Assembly (NCBI RefSeq): GCF_029081005.1
Contig: NZ_JAJQTQ010000003.1
Coordinates: 124,001-188,000 of the forward strand
Direction of reading: 5' to 3'
Source of the DNA: Halomonas elongata
GTDB taxonomy: Bacteria; Pseudomonadota; Gammaproteobacteria; Pseudomonadales; Halomonadaceae
Length of the DNA: 64,000 bases
Shown: piece after piece, positions 9,603-17,390 of the stretch
How positions within the stretch are numbered: position 1 is the first letter of the stretch
How the letters are laid out: each line of letters begins with the position of its first letter
Notes under the pieces: model-generated
What the model saw: only the letters and a program-made list of their open reading frames with translations
What the model was told of the DNA's origin: nothing
Databases searched by the model: none
Program-made: the position numbers and the translations under genes

Positions 9603-10736
9603 ATGACGCGATTACGCCTTGGAGAGCCATCGCCCATCGAGGCGATACCGGCGGCGTCCTGGAATGCCCTGGTCGGCGATGATGATCCCTTCCTGCGCCA
9701 TGAATTCCTGTCTGCCCTCGAAGACACCGGGGCCGTGACGCCCGAGACCGGCTGGGTCCCTCGTCACCTGACCTTGTGGCGCGGGGACGAACTGGTCGGC
9801 GCCCTGCCGCATTATCTCAAGTATCATTCCTTCGGCGAGTATGTCTTCGACTGGGCCTGGGCCGAGGCCTGGGAGCGAGCCGGAGGGCGTTACTATCCCA
9901 AGGCGCTCAGTGCGATTCCCTTCACGCCGGTACCGGGGCCGCGCCTGTTGCTGGCGGCGGATATCGATCCTTTGCAGGCACGGTGCCGATTGGCCGAGGC
10001 GTGGGAGGCGAGCGATATCTCGAGTTGGCACTTGCTGTTCGCCGAGCAGGCCGAGGTCGATGTGTGGCGACAGGCGTGTCCCGAATTGATCCCTCGTCAG
10101 GGCGTGCAGTTCCAGTGGCGGGATCGTGGATTCGGTGATTTCGAGGGCTTCCTGGCGACGCTGACCTCCAAGCGCCGCAAGGCCATTCGCCGTGAACGCC
10201 GTCGGGTCGTCGAACAGGGGCTGACCCTGCATCGCCTGGAGGGCCACGAGATCGGTGATGCGGATCTCGCGCACTTTTTCCACTGCTATCAGATCACCTA
10301 CCTGGAACGTGGCCAGCGTGGCTATCTCGATGAAGCCTTCTTCGAGCGGTTGCGCCGTGACTTGCCCGGATCATTGCTGCTGGTGCAGGCCCGCCTGGAG
10401 GGGCGCCCGGTGGCCGCGGCGTTGTGCCTGCAGGGGAGTCGCACGCTATATGGGCGCTACTGGGGCAGCGAGGTACTGGCCGACGGCCTGCACTTCGAGG
10501 CGTGCTACTACCAGGGACTCGAACATTGCCTGGCAAGGGGCCTGACCCTGTTCGATCCCGGTACTCAGGGTGAGCACAAGCTGGCAAGAGGATTCGCGCC
10601 GCAACGCCTGACGTCGTTGCACCACATTGCGGATCCTCGTCTGCGTGATGGCGTGGCGCGCTTCTGTGACGAGGAAAGCGCTCATGTGGCGGCCTACCAT
10701 GAGGCAGCCGGTCGTGCCCTGCCGTTTAAATTTTAA
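9603..10736 (+). CDS. FemAB-like / GNAT-fold acyltransferase (COG3146, PF04339 type)
   Basis: A 377-residue cytosolic protein of the family often labelled peptidoglycan-biosynthesis-like or GNAT N-acetyltransferase. Recognisable segments are NALVGDDDPFLRHEFL at the N-terminus, YVFDWAWAEAWERAGGRYYPK, and LTLFDPGTQGEHKLARGF near the C-terminus. No substrate is established for this family. The ATG at 9603 is preceded by GGAG; the longer upstream frame is not convincing. It lies alone between edd and the sigma-54 regulator, and its stop codon falls inside a small palindrome (GTTTAAA-T-TTTAAAC). Confidence 0.8.
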   Translation: MTRLRLGEPSPIEAIPAASWNALVGDDDPFLRHEFLSALEDTGAVTPETGWVPRHLTLWRGDELVGALPHYLKYHSFGEYVFDWAWAEAWERAGGRYYPKALSAIPFTPVPGPRLLLAADIDPLQARCRLAEAWEASDISSWHLLFAEQAEVDVWRQACPELIPRQGVQFQWRDRGFGDFEGFLATLTSKRRKAIRRERRRVVEQGLTLHRLEGHEIGDADLAHFFHCYQITYLERGQRGYLDEAFFERLRRDLPGSLLLVQARLEGRPVAAALCLQGSRTLYGRYWGSEVLADGLHFEACYYQGLEHCLARGLTLFDPGTQGEHKLARGFAPQRLTSLHHIADPRLRDGVARFCDEESAHVAAYHEAAGRALPFKF

Positions 10737-10832
10737 ACAAGTGTAACTGCTATAAGAGTAGAGCCCGCTACACTACGGTGGCGAGCGCGTGCCAGCTGAG
10801 CTAGAAATCGGGTGACAAGCCACGATGACAGA

Positions 10833-10877
10833 GCTCGTAGTTACAAGGCTCGTAACGACAACGCCCGTAACAACAAA
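10833..10877 (+). repeat. Three 15-bp tandem repeats before the sigma-54 regulator gene
   Basis: Consecutive 15-bp units GCTCGTAGTTACAAG, GCTCGTAACGACAAC and GCCCGTAACAACAAA share GCtCGTAa...ACAA. They begin about 130 bp before the chosen ATG at 10962. They could be repeated protein-binding sites in the 5' region of the gene. If the frame opens at the GTG at 10812 they would instead encode ARxxx pentapeptides. Confidence 0.75.
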
Positions 10878-10961
10878 GTTCTTATAAAGCTCGAACAGGG
10901 TATACCCGACAGCGAGCGGGGATACCTGAAGGTTCGCCCGACTCGCGGGGAGGGGTGTTCG

Positions 10962-12371
10962 ATGGAGTCTCCGGTAGGCGTGAGACTGCTTGGCAGGGGC
11001 AGTGACCGAGATGCATCGCTTGGCGATACATTGCGGCAACGTGGGTGGCAGGTGCACAGCGATCATCTTTTCGAGTCCTCGGGTGCCTGTTGCTGTCATG
11101 AACATGTCGCGGAGAACGAGGTTGGTCTCGTCGTGCTCGATACCCTGTCGTCCGATGAGCTGCGACGACTCGAGGCGTCGATGATCAAGAGTCGTTGCCC
11201 ATGGATCGGGTTGGTGGACGAGGAAGGATTGGCCGATGGCGATAAGCGTCGACTGATCATCAGCCTGTGCCTGGGCTACGTGACGTATCCCGTGGATGCC
11301 GACCGGCTCGATGGACTCCTGTGGAGTGCGACCGATCAGGTGCGTCTGCAGCGCTGGGAGAGCGAGTCCCAGCAGCAGGCGGCGGCCGAGGCGTTCGTGG
11401 ATTCGGGCGAGTATGAAATGGTCGGCACCACGCCGGCCATGTGGCAATTGTTCAAGACGATACGCAAGATTGCAGCGGTCGATGCGTCGGTTTGCATTCA
11501 TGGCGAATCGGGCACCGGCAAGGAGTTGACCGCCCAGGCCCTTCACGAACGTTCTCCGCGGGCAGCCGGGCCTTTTCACGCGATCAACTGCGGCGCCTTG
11601 CCCGAGAACCTGATTCAATCCGAGTTGTTCGGTCACGAGAAGGGGGCCTTCACGGGAGCCGGTCAGCGCAAGATCGGGCGTATCGAAGCCGCCGATGGTG
11701 GTACGCTTTTCCTCGATGAGATCGGGGACCTGCCGCTGGAGTTGCAGGTCAACCTGCTGCGTTTTCTCGAGACACGGCGCATTCAGCGCATCGGAGGGTT
11801 GAGCGAGATCAGCGTGGACGTGCGGATCCTGGCGGCCACCCATGTCGATCTCGCCAAGGCCGTCGACGACGGACGCTTCCGTGAGGATCTCTATCACCGG
11901 CTCAATGTCCTGCAGATCACGGTGCCGGCCCTGCGCGAACATCCCGAGGATATCGAGATCCTGGCGCGCTTCTTCTTCAAGCGATTCGCCAGCGACAAGC
12001 CGGCCTATCTGAAGGGCTTTTCCCGCGAGTCGCTGGCGTTGATGCGGCAGTATCCCTGGCCGGGCAATGTCCGTGAGCTGATCAACCGCGTTCGGCGCGC
12101 CATGGTGATGTGCGAGGGGCGGCTGATTCAGCCCGACGATCTGGGTATCGAACGGCGTCGCATTCATCGCCATGTGCTGACGCTGGATCAAGCGCGGGAA
12201 CGCGCCGAGCGCGACTCTCTGCTGGCGGCCCTGGCCCGCAACAAGTATCGGATTCATCCTGCCGCCGATGAGCTCGGCGTATCGCGCGTCACCATGTACC
12301 GCCTGCTCAACAAGCACGGCATTCCGCGCACCCCGGGTGGGGCGGCGGCGGACGACCCGGCTCAGCTGTAG
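10962..12371 (+). CDS. VpsR-type sigma-54-dependent transcriptional activator
   Basis: Bacterial enhancer-binding protein predicted to activate the downstream amyloid-like operon with RNA polymerase-sigma54. The 469 residues comprise an N-terminal receiver-like domain (about 1-130), lacking an obvious phosphorylation-site context, as in VpsR. An AAA+ domain follows (about 140-380) with Walker A GESGTGKE, GAFTGA loop, Walker B TLFLDEIGDLP and arginine-finger region. A C-terminal Fis-type helix-turn-helix (AADELGVSRVTMYRLLNKHG) ends it. VpsR in Vibrio binds c-di-GMP and controls biofilm genes; whether this one binds c-di-GMP is inference. ATG 10962 follows GGGAGGGG; an in-frame GTG at 10812 would add 50 low-complexity residues. 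Confidence 0.88.
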   Translation: MESPVGVRLLGRGSDRDASLGDTLRQRGWQVHSDHLFESSGACCCHEHVAENEVGLVVLDTLSSDELRRLEASMIKSRCPWIGLVDEEGLADGDKRRLIISLCLGYVTYPVDADRLDGLLWSATDQVRLQRWESESQQQAAAEAFVDSGEYEMVGTTPAMWQLFKTIRKIAAVDASVCIHGESGTGKELTAQALHERSPRAAGPFHAINCGALPENLIQSELFGHEKGAFTGAGQRKIGRIEAADGGTLFLDEIGDLPLELQVNLLRFLETRRIQRIGGLSEISVDVRILAATHVDLAKAVDDGRFREDLYHRLNVLQITVPALREHPEDIEILARFFFKRFASDKPAYLKGFSRESLALMRQYPWPGNVRELINRVRRAMVMCEGRLIQPDDLGIERRRIHRHVLTLDQARERAERDSLLAALARNKYRIHPAADELGVSRVTMYRLLNKHGIPRTPGGAAADDPAQL

Positions 12372-12402
12372 ATTTCCCACCGTATTTGACACTGTTTTCG
12401 AT

Positions 12403-12426
12403 GCCTGCCGACTCCCTTCGGCGGGC
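12403..12426 (+). terminator. Possible weak terminator after the sigma-54 regulator gene
   Basis: A 9-bp stem GCCTGCCGA / TCGGCGGGC (one G-U pair) with a 6-base loop lies 32 bp after the regulator stop. The following sequence (ATTGTGCGTTGTG) has only scattered T, so it is a weak candidate. Confidence 0.4.
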
Positions 12427-12555
12427 ATTGTGCGTTGTGTGTCTTGCCCTCCTGTTCGTTCCTGCCGCTGTTTCATCTGCCTAACACTTATCGTAATGCC
12501 TTGATTCAACAAAGTATTGATAAGGGTTTCCGGGTTCGGGACGAGCTCCTGATCC

Positions 12556-12567
12556 TGAAATGTTTCA
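12556..12567. promoter_or_regulatory. Candidate enhancer (activator) sites upstream of the sigma-54 promoter
   Basis: TGAAA-TG-TTTCA is a perfect 5-bp inverted repeat about 65 bp upstream of the -24 element, a normal distance for an upstream activator site. A second inverted repeat, CTTATC at 12487-12492 with GATAAG at 12519-12524, lies further up. These are the only clear palindromes between the regulator gene and its presumed target promoter. Binding by the VpsR-type protein is inference. Confidence 0.4.
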
Positions 12568-12630
12568 TAAAGTTAACACTTTCGCGTGTCCTGTATTTCT
12601 CAAGTAATTGTAAACAAAAGAAAAACATAG

Positions 12631-12646
12631 TTGGCACGCGCCTTGC
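12631..12646 (+). promoter_or_regulatory. Sigma-54 (RpoN) -24/-12 promoter of the amyloid-like operon
   Basis: TTGGCACGCGCCTTGC matches the RpoN consensus (TGGCACG-N4-TTGC) essentially perfectly, with GG at 12633-12634 and GC at 12645-12646 separated by exactly ten bases. Transcription would start near 12657, about 38 bp before the first ATG at 12695. It lies immediately downstream of a sigma-54 activator gene. Confidence 0.9.
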
Positions 12647-12694
12647 TTATACAAAGGGATACAAAGCGGCCCTGGCAAAAGCGAGGACACCACC

Positions 12695-13054
12695 ATGACT
12701 CACCGAATTCGCAAGACGAGCCGGCTGTGGCGGGTTGTCTTCCTCGCGGGACTGGGCATGGCGTCGAGCGCCGCGGCCGAACAGCGCGGACCCGAAGTAT
12801 TCGGCGGACCCGAAGTATTCGAGAGCCCAGCATTTGCGCGCCAACACGTGGTGCTGACGGACGAAGCACTCGATGGGATCCAGGGGCGCTATACGCCGGA
12901 ATGGCAGGTGCCGCGAGTGGGGCAGGTGATCCTCTGGGACGAACGCCCCGGACACGATGCGGGGGATATTGAACGCAGCGGGCAAGCGCGACTGATGGAC
13001 GGGGCCGGCAACCTGCAGCGTAACCACACCATCAGTCAACGAGACAACAGGTGA
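12695..13054 (+). CDS. Small exported protein, first gene of the amyloid-like operon
   Basis: A 119-residue protein I do not recognise. Residues 1-28 form a signal peptide (basic start, LWRVVFLAGLGMASSAAA). It then has a duplicated hexapeptide, GPEVFG/GPEVFE, from a perfect 18-bp DNA duplication at 12786-12821. Near residue 53 it has LTDEALDGIQGRY, which resembles LSDQELGTMRGRF in the sixth gene of the operon. The remainder is polar and short. It is the first frame after the sigma-54 promoter and its stop overlaps the GTGA before the next gene, so it is co-transcribed. A role as periplasmic accessory or processed peptide of the amyloid system is a guess. Confidence 0.8.
   Translation: MTHRIRKTSRLWRVVFLAGLGMASSAAAEQRGPEVFGGPEVFESPAFARQHVVLTDEALDGIQGRYTPEWQVPRVGQVILWDERPGHDAGDIERSGQARLMDGAGNLQRNHTISQRDNR
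12786..12821 (+). repeat. Perfect 18-bp tandem duplication
   Basis: Two exact copies of GCGGACCCGAAGTATTCG, at 12786-12803 and 12804-12821, inside the first gene of the amyloid-like operon. They give the protein its repeated GPEVF. Exact identity suggests a recent duplication. Confidence 0.95.
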
Positions 13055-13059
13055 GCGAC

Positions 13060-13611
13060 ATGACAACGCAGGGGACAACAAGCCGCAACGTCGGTGTCGT
13101 GAGGGGGCGAATCATGCTGCTGGGAGCAGTCGGCATGGCGGCGGCGATGCTGCTGGGAGCGGGGGTCGAGGAAGCCCGGGGAGAACAGAATCTGCGGCCC
13201 GGGGTTCGGCCCGGTGAAGTGATCATCCTGCGCGAGGTGGAACCGGCGGCCTTCGGTCAATCGGACCGTGTCGGTGGGCCGATCAGGGCACGGGCGGATC
13301 TGCGTCGCAATACCGAACTCAATGAGGCGGTGACCCGCGAGACGCACCGCCAGCTTTCGGGCGTCAGAGCGGTGGTCTTGACCGACGACCGAGCGGCGGG
13401 CATCAGCAGCGGCGCGAGCCTCGGCATGCCGCAACTGCATCGGACGCTGGGTACCGACGTATCGGGGCGCTCGGGTTCCGTTTCGGCCCGTTCCGGGCAG
13501 GCGGCAGGCAGCCTCGGCGGCGGTTCGGCCGGCGGCGGGGTGGTCGGTGTCACATCGGGGCTCGCCGGCACCATAAAAGGCGCCTTGTCGCCGCTCACAG
13601 GGGAGCGCTGA
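13060..13611 (+). CDS. Exported protein of unknown function, second gene of the amyloid-like operon
   Basis: About 183 residues, not recognised. The N-terminus has a basic stretch, then a hydrophobic core (LLGAVGMAAAMLLGAGV) and a likely cleavage near ARGEQN. The C-terminal third is Ser/Gly-rich (SGRSGSVSARSGQAAGSLGG). ATG 13060 has AGGTGAG just upstream; a GTG at 13051, overlapping the previous stop as GTGA, is the alternative start. No cysteines, no amyloid repeat. By position it could correspond to FapA, the small first protein of the Pseudomonas fap operon, but no sequence similarity is claimed. Confidence 0.75.
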   Translation: MTTQGTTSRNVGVVRGRIMLLGAVGMAAAMLLGAGVEEARGEQNLRPGVRPGEVIILREVEPAAFGQSDRVGGPIRARADLRRNTELNEAVTRETHRQLSGVRAVVLTDDRAAGISSGASLGMPQLHRTLGTDVSGRSGSVSARSGQAAGSLGGGSAGGGVVGVTSGLAGTIKGALSPLTGER

Positions 13612-13613
13612 TC

Positions 13614-14279
13614 ATGCGGCAATCCATCGCGATACGCCATTCGGTCGCAGCGCGTCCCGAGGTTCGAAACCTCGTCAGGGACACGATATTCGCGACTTGC
13701 CTGGGGATGATGATGGCCAGTTTCGACACGGCCAATGCCCAGGATATCGGGTTACGCAACAGCACGGTTCTACAAGGCAGTGCCCTGAGCCACGTCAGCG
13801 GCGTGGCAAACACCAACATGGCCGCCGGAGAGGGAAACCGGCAAGCCAACAGCGGTGCTCTGTCCATCGGTAGAGCGTCCGGCACGTCCAATCAACTGGT
13901 GCAGCAGGCGCGTATCGACGAGAGCCTGATCAGCCTGCAGAACGACGTGCAGATACAGGACAAGGCCTTCCGTCAGGCGAGCGGCTGGATGTCGGTCAAT
14001 CAGGCGGCAGGCCAGGGCAATGTGCAGAGCAATGCATTCGGTATGGCTCTGGGCATCGACGTCAGCACCCTGGATGACAGGAACCTGCAACAGGTGCTGG
14101 CGAGTCAGCAGGGGCTGAACGGTGGCGGGGATGATGCCTCCGGGGACACTCGTCGCAAGGTCGAGATCGACAGTACGACCTTCAGCGGTGCCCGGGGGGT
14201 GATTCAGGTCAACCAGTCAGCCGGTACGGGGAACGCTACGCGCAACAGCTTCCGCATGAACATGGCGCTGGGGCAGTAG
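13614..14279 (+). CDS. Exported amyloid-repeat protein (FapB/FapC-like), minor subunit candidate
   Basis: A 221-residue protein with a long signal region (about 1-43, ending ANAQ). Three imperfect repeats follow at about residues 57-81, 122-147 and 191-217: SGVANTNMAAGEGNRQAN, SGWMSVNQAAGQGNVQSN and RGVIQVNQSAGTGNATRN. The pattern G-x-x-x-N-x-A-A-G-x-G-N-x-x-x-N is the kind of Gly/Asn/Gln-rich repeat found in Fap amyloid subunits, joined by variable linkers. ATG 13614 follows GGGGAG. It sits directly before the larger repeat protein, as fapB precedes fapC, so it may be the nucleator or minor subunit. Fibre formation is inference. Confidence 0.8.
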   Translation: MRQSIAIRHSVAARPEVRNLVRDTIFATCLGMMMASFDTANAQDIGLRNSTVLQGSALSHVSGVANTNMAAGEGNRQANSGALSIGRASGTSNQLVQQARIDESLISLQNDVQIQDKAFRQASGWMSVNQAAGQGNVQSNAFGMALGIDVSTLDDRNLQQVLASQQGLNGGGDDASGDTRRKVEIDSTTFSGARGVIQVNQSAGTGNATRNSFRMNMALGQ

Positions 14280-14332
14280 CGTCAATCAGGCAGTAATGAC
14301 GCATTACCAATGGCTCATTCAGGAGAAAGACC

Positions 14333-15565
14333 ATGAAAACATTCCAAAAAGCTCCGATCGCTCTGGCTGTCGCCGCTCTGATGGCCGCCCCTGTGGCTTT
14401 CGCCGACAGGAACGGTGGCAATGATTTCGACACCGACAGCCGCATCGACTCCGAGTTCGATAACAGCATCGACGTCGAGCTCAATCACGACAGCGATACC
14501 TACAAGGATCTCAAGGTCGATGTCCGGGTAAGGGCCCGCGATCCCAACTATGCCGGCGCCACGGTGGACAGCAAGCAGTTGATCAATGGCAATGGTGTGC
14601 GTAACACCGCCTCGACCAACGATGCCGATCTCGATGGCAATGCCCTGCGCAATGCCGCCGGCAATATCGGCGTCAACGTGGCGGCGGGCGACAACAACCA
14701 GCAGGCCAATGACGCGGCACTCGCCGCCTCCGATGCGGCTCGCGTGTTCGGTCAGGCTGCGTCCTTCTCCGCCCAGTCCAGCTCAGGCAACTGGACCAAG
14801 AACAGTGGCAGCCCGAACAACGCCAGCATGGGTGGCAATGCTCTGCGCGGTGCCAGCGGCAACATCGGGGTGAACGTGGCCGCCGGTGTCGGCAATGGCC
14901 AGCAGAACAGCCTGGCGGCGGCGGTCAACACCTCCAGCGGGTCGGCCGATGCCACCACCGGTGGGGTACAGTCCACCTATGGCAACCACACCACCAACAA
15001 GGGCCATAAAGAGACCTTCACCAACACCACGGACGTCGAAGTATCCGGCGTGATGGTGGGCGGCTATGCCGGTGTCGGCCGTGGTAGCGAATCCGGTACC
15101 TACGATGGCACCTATACTGGCCAGTCCGACCAGATCGGCGACCTGTACCCCGATACCTGGAATGGCACCGACAACGGTGACGGCGGGGTGCATACATCGG
15201 GCAATGCCACCGGGCACATCGACCTCGATCGCGATGCTCAGGGTGCTCAGGACCTCAACGAGGATGGCGGCGCCCTGGCCTTCAACGAAGGGGGTAGTCA
15301 GGAAGGGGAATATAGTGGCCGTCTTGGCTTCCGCGAAGCCGGCTTGATGGCCATGGGCGGTACGCTCTCCGGCAGTGTCACGTCGACCAATACCGTGTAT
15401 GTGGCCAACGAGAACAATGCTGAACTGGGCGGCAATGCCCTGCGCGGTGCGGTCGGCAACATCGGCGTCAACGTTGCCGCCGGTACCAACAACCTGCAAC
15501 GCAACTCCCTGTCCATCGCGTCGTCCGCTGCTGGCGGCACAGGCGGTGGCGGTGGTACCGAGTAA
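14333..15565 (+). CDS. Exported amyloid-repeat protein (FapC-like), probable major fibre subunit
   Basis: A 410-residue, cysteine-free protein. The signal peptide is residues 1-24 (MKTFQKAPIALAVAALMAAP then VAFA). Three strongly conserved repeats start near residues 102, 168 and 367, each built on GNALRxAxGNIGVNVAAG then NxxQxN. They are separated by linkers of very different length, the second about 170 residues and rich in Gly, Asp, Thr and Asn. This repeat-linker plan is that of Fap amyloid subunits; the terminal Cys pair of Pseudomonas FapC is absent. The N-terminal 80 residues are acidic (DFDTDSRIDSEFDNSIDVEL). AGGAG precedes the ATG. A hairpin follows the gene, which may favour this message over the rest of the operon. 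Confidence 0.85.
   Translation: MKTFQKAPIALAVAALMAAPVAFADRNGGNDFDTDSRIDSEFDNSIDVELNHDSDTYKDLKVDVRVRARDPNYAGATVDSKQLINGNGVRNTASTNDADLDGNALRNAAGNIGVNVAAGDNNQQANDAALAASDAARVFGQAASFSAQSSSGNWTKNSGSPNNASMGGNALRGASGNIGVNVAAGVGNGQQNSLAAAVNTSSGSADATTGGVQSTYGNHTTNKGHKETFTNTTDVEVSGVMVGGYAGVGRGSESGTYDGTYTGQSDQIGDLYPDTWNGTDNGDGGVHTSGNATGHIDLDRDAQGAQDLNEDGGALAFNEGGSQEGEYSGRLGFREAGLMAMGGTLSGSVTSTNTVYVANENNAELGGNALRGAVGNIGVNVAAGTNNLQRNSLSIASSAAGGTGGGGGTE
14636..15510 (+). repeat. Three diverged coding repeats of the major amyloid-like subunit
   Basis: Near-identical blocks of about 75-80 bp start at 14636, 14834 and 15431 and encode GNALRxAxGNIGVNVAAG plus an Asn/Gln tail. The first pair is offset by 198 bp, the second by 597 bp. 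Conservation of the blocks against variable linkers suggests selection on a stacking beta-strand unit. Confidence 0.9.
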
Positions 15566-15615
15566 CTCTTAGCGTTGCTTGGCATCCCACATGGGTGTCA
15601 GGACAAGGCTCAACA

Positions 15616-15642
15616 CTCCCGGCCCGCTTCGCGGGTCGGGAG
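15616..15642 (+). terminator. Strong intercistronic hairpin (possible attenuator) inside the operon
   Basis: A 12-bp stem, CTCCCGGCCCGC / GCGGGTCGGGAG with one G-U pair and a TTC loop, lies in the 136-bp gap between the major amyloid gene and the protease gene. The following ATTCTTTCC is only moderately T-rich. It would act as a partial terminator or a 3'-end stabiliser, allowing more subunit than protease and pore. Confidence 0.6.
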
Positions 15643-15701
15643 ATTCTTTCCTTGTCGGGGGCCGATCTCGGCCTCCGACGATGCGGGACCAGGAGCGCAC
15701 C

Positions 15702-16415
15702 ATGAACTCCAAGCGTGTGCAGCGAGTCAAGGCAATGGTGACGGGGATCTGTCTCAGCGTGGCCTCTGTCGAGATGGCACTGGGGGCCAGCATGAGTCTG
15801 GGCAATGTGCTGTCCGACACCATGGTGCGCAAGGACGTGCAGTCCATCCGCGAGCGACGCTACGAGGATCTGGTCGAACAGCATACCGATTTTTCCTGTG
15901 GCGCCGCCGCCTTGGCCACGGTGCTCAAGTATGCCTATGGGCACACGGAAATCACCGAGAACGATGTCCTGGCGGGCATGCTCGAGGTAGCCGATCCCGA
16001 AGTCGTGCGTCAGCGCGGCTTTTCCTTGCTTGACCTGAAGCGCTATGTGGAAACGAGCGGTTACCGGGGGCGTGGCTATGAAGTCGATCCCGCGACATTG
16101 GATGAGATATCGATACCGGTGATCGTGCTGCTCGATCTGGAAGGCTACAAGCATTTCGTGGTGATGAAGAAGGCCAGGGGGGATCGTATTTATGTCGGGG
16201 ATCCGGCGCTCGGCAACCGCGTGATGTCGCGCGATGACTTCATGGCGGCATGGAACAACATCATCTTCGCTGTGGTAGGAGAAGGTTATGACCGTTATAC
16301 GGTTCTGCTCGATCCGCGTCAGCCATTGACGGCGCATCGTCTGCAGGACGTCTTCTCTCCGGCACCGCGAGACCAGTTGATCGATTTCGGTTTTCGGCAC
16401 GCCGAGCTTTTCTGA
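15702..16415 (+). CDS. Exported C39-like cysteine protease (FapD-like)
   Basis: A 237-residue protein with an N-terminal signal or anchor segment (VKAMVTGICLSVASVEMALG) and a C39-type papain-fold domain. The oxyanion Gln and catalytic Cys are in EQHTDFSCGAAAL, the His in YKHFVVM and the Asp in YVGDPALGN, so the triad looks intact. Unlike C39 domains of bacteriocin exporters it is not fused to an ABC transporter, matching FapD, the predicted periplasmic protease of Fap systems. ATG 15702 follows AGGAGC; the frame upstream to 15579 crosses the hairpin and is not coding. Likely substrates are proteins of this operon. Confidence 0.85.
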   Translation: MNSKRVQRVKAMVTGICLSVASVEMALGASMSLGNVLSDTMVRKDVQSIRERRYEDLVEQHTDFSCGAAALATVLKYAYGHTEITENDVLAGMLEVADPEVVRQRGFSLLDLKRYVETSGYRGRGYEVDPATLDEISIPVIVLLDLEGYKHFVVMKKARGDRIYVGDPALGNRVMSRDDFMAAWNNIIFAVVGEGYDRYTVLLDPRQPLTAHRLQDVFSPAPRDQLIDFGFRHAELF

Positions 16416-16460
16416 ACCTCGGGTTCGTCGGCCTGGTGTACCACTCAAGGGGATACGCTC

Positions 16461-17258
16461 ATGATCGAAAAAAATCACGGGGTCGCAAGTACCTGGCGTG
16501 CTGTCGCTCTGGCTACGCCACTGCTGGTGGCCATGTGGCAGGGGGGGATTCCATCGGCGCTGGCAGCGACCTCGAGCTTCGAGTCGTTCTCCGAGGGGCG
16601 ACAGCTTAGTGACCAGGAGCTGGGCACCATGCGGGGGCGTTTCGTGGATCGGGGGCGACTCATGTATTTCGGGGTACAGATGTCGAGTGAATGGCGAACG
16701 GCGGCGGGTGAGCATATCCGGGCCAAGGCGGGCGTCATGGGTGATCTCAGCGGCAGTACGCCTCGGGTGTCGTTCGAGCCCGTCATTTCGGTGGTCGACG
16801 GGGCGGGTCTGGCAGCCGCGATGGGCAATGGTGCCGTCGTGGTCGATGGCGGAACGCCCAATGCCAGAGGCGTCGTGCAATCGATCCAGGCCGGGGGCGA
16901 TTTCAACACGGCAGCCAACGAGTTACAGATCGATATCCTGGATGCCACTGGCACCTCCGTGCCGACAGCCTCGACGAGTTCGTCTCGGGTCGAGCGGCAC
17001 CTGACATCGGGGACTCGCGTCTCGGTCAGCTCGTCAGGCAACGACTTCAGTGTTGACATGAAGGTACCCGGCGTCGGCCATGTATCGCAGGCCATTCTGC
17101 CGGGACAGGGGCTGCATCAACGCATCCAGCTGTCCAGCAACCTGCAGCGAGTGCATAACCTGACACGGCTCCAGCTCTACATGAACAACCGGCCGACGAT
17201 GGAATCGTCGATGGGCGTCAGAAGTGCCATGCGTATGGCGTCACAGCTGCGTCGTTGA
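16461..17258 (+). CDS. Exported protein of unknown function in the position of FapE
   Basis: A 265-residue protein I do not recognise. The signal peptide covers about residues 1-35 (ending SALAATS). Right after it is LSDQELGTMRGRF (near residue 49), which resembles LTDEALDGIQGRY of the operon's first gene and the general look of double-glycine leader peptides. The rest is rich in Ser, Thr, Gly and Val with predicted beta character. No cysteines. ATG 16461 follows AAGGGG. It lies between the protease and outer-membrane pore genes, as fapE does in Pseudomonas; homology to FapE is not claimed. Confidence 0.75.
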   Translation: MIEKNHGVASTWRAVALATPLLVAMWQGGIPSALAATSSFESFSEGRQLSDQELGTMRGRFVDRGRLMYFGVQMSSEWRTAAGEHIRAKAGVMGDLSGSTPRVSFEPVISVVDGAGLAAAMGNGAVVVDGGTPNARGVVQSIQAGGDFNTAANELQIDILDATGTSVPTASTSSSRVERHLTSGTRVSVSSSGNDFSVDMKVPGVGHVSQAILPGQGLHQRIQLSSNLQRVHNLTRLQLYMNNRPTMESSMGVRSAMRMASQLRR

Positions 17259-17390
17259 AGACACCGTACAAGAGGTGGACGAGACAGTTTTCCAGGGACT
17301 ACTAGGCTGATTCAGGAAGGCGTACTCCCGACATCCTGTATGTGGCGCCTGGTCAGTACGCCTGCGGTCATATACCGAGGGGGAAGGAGA

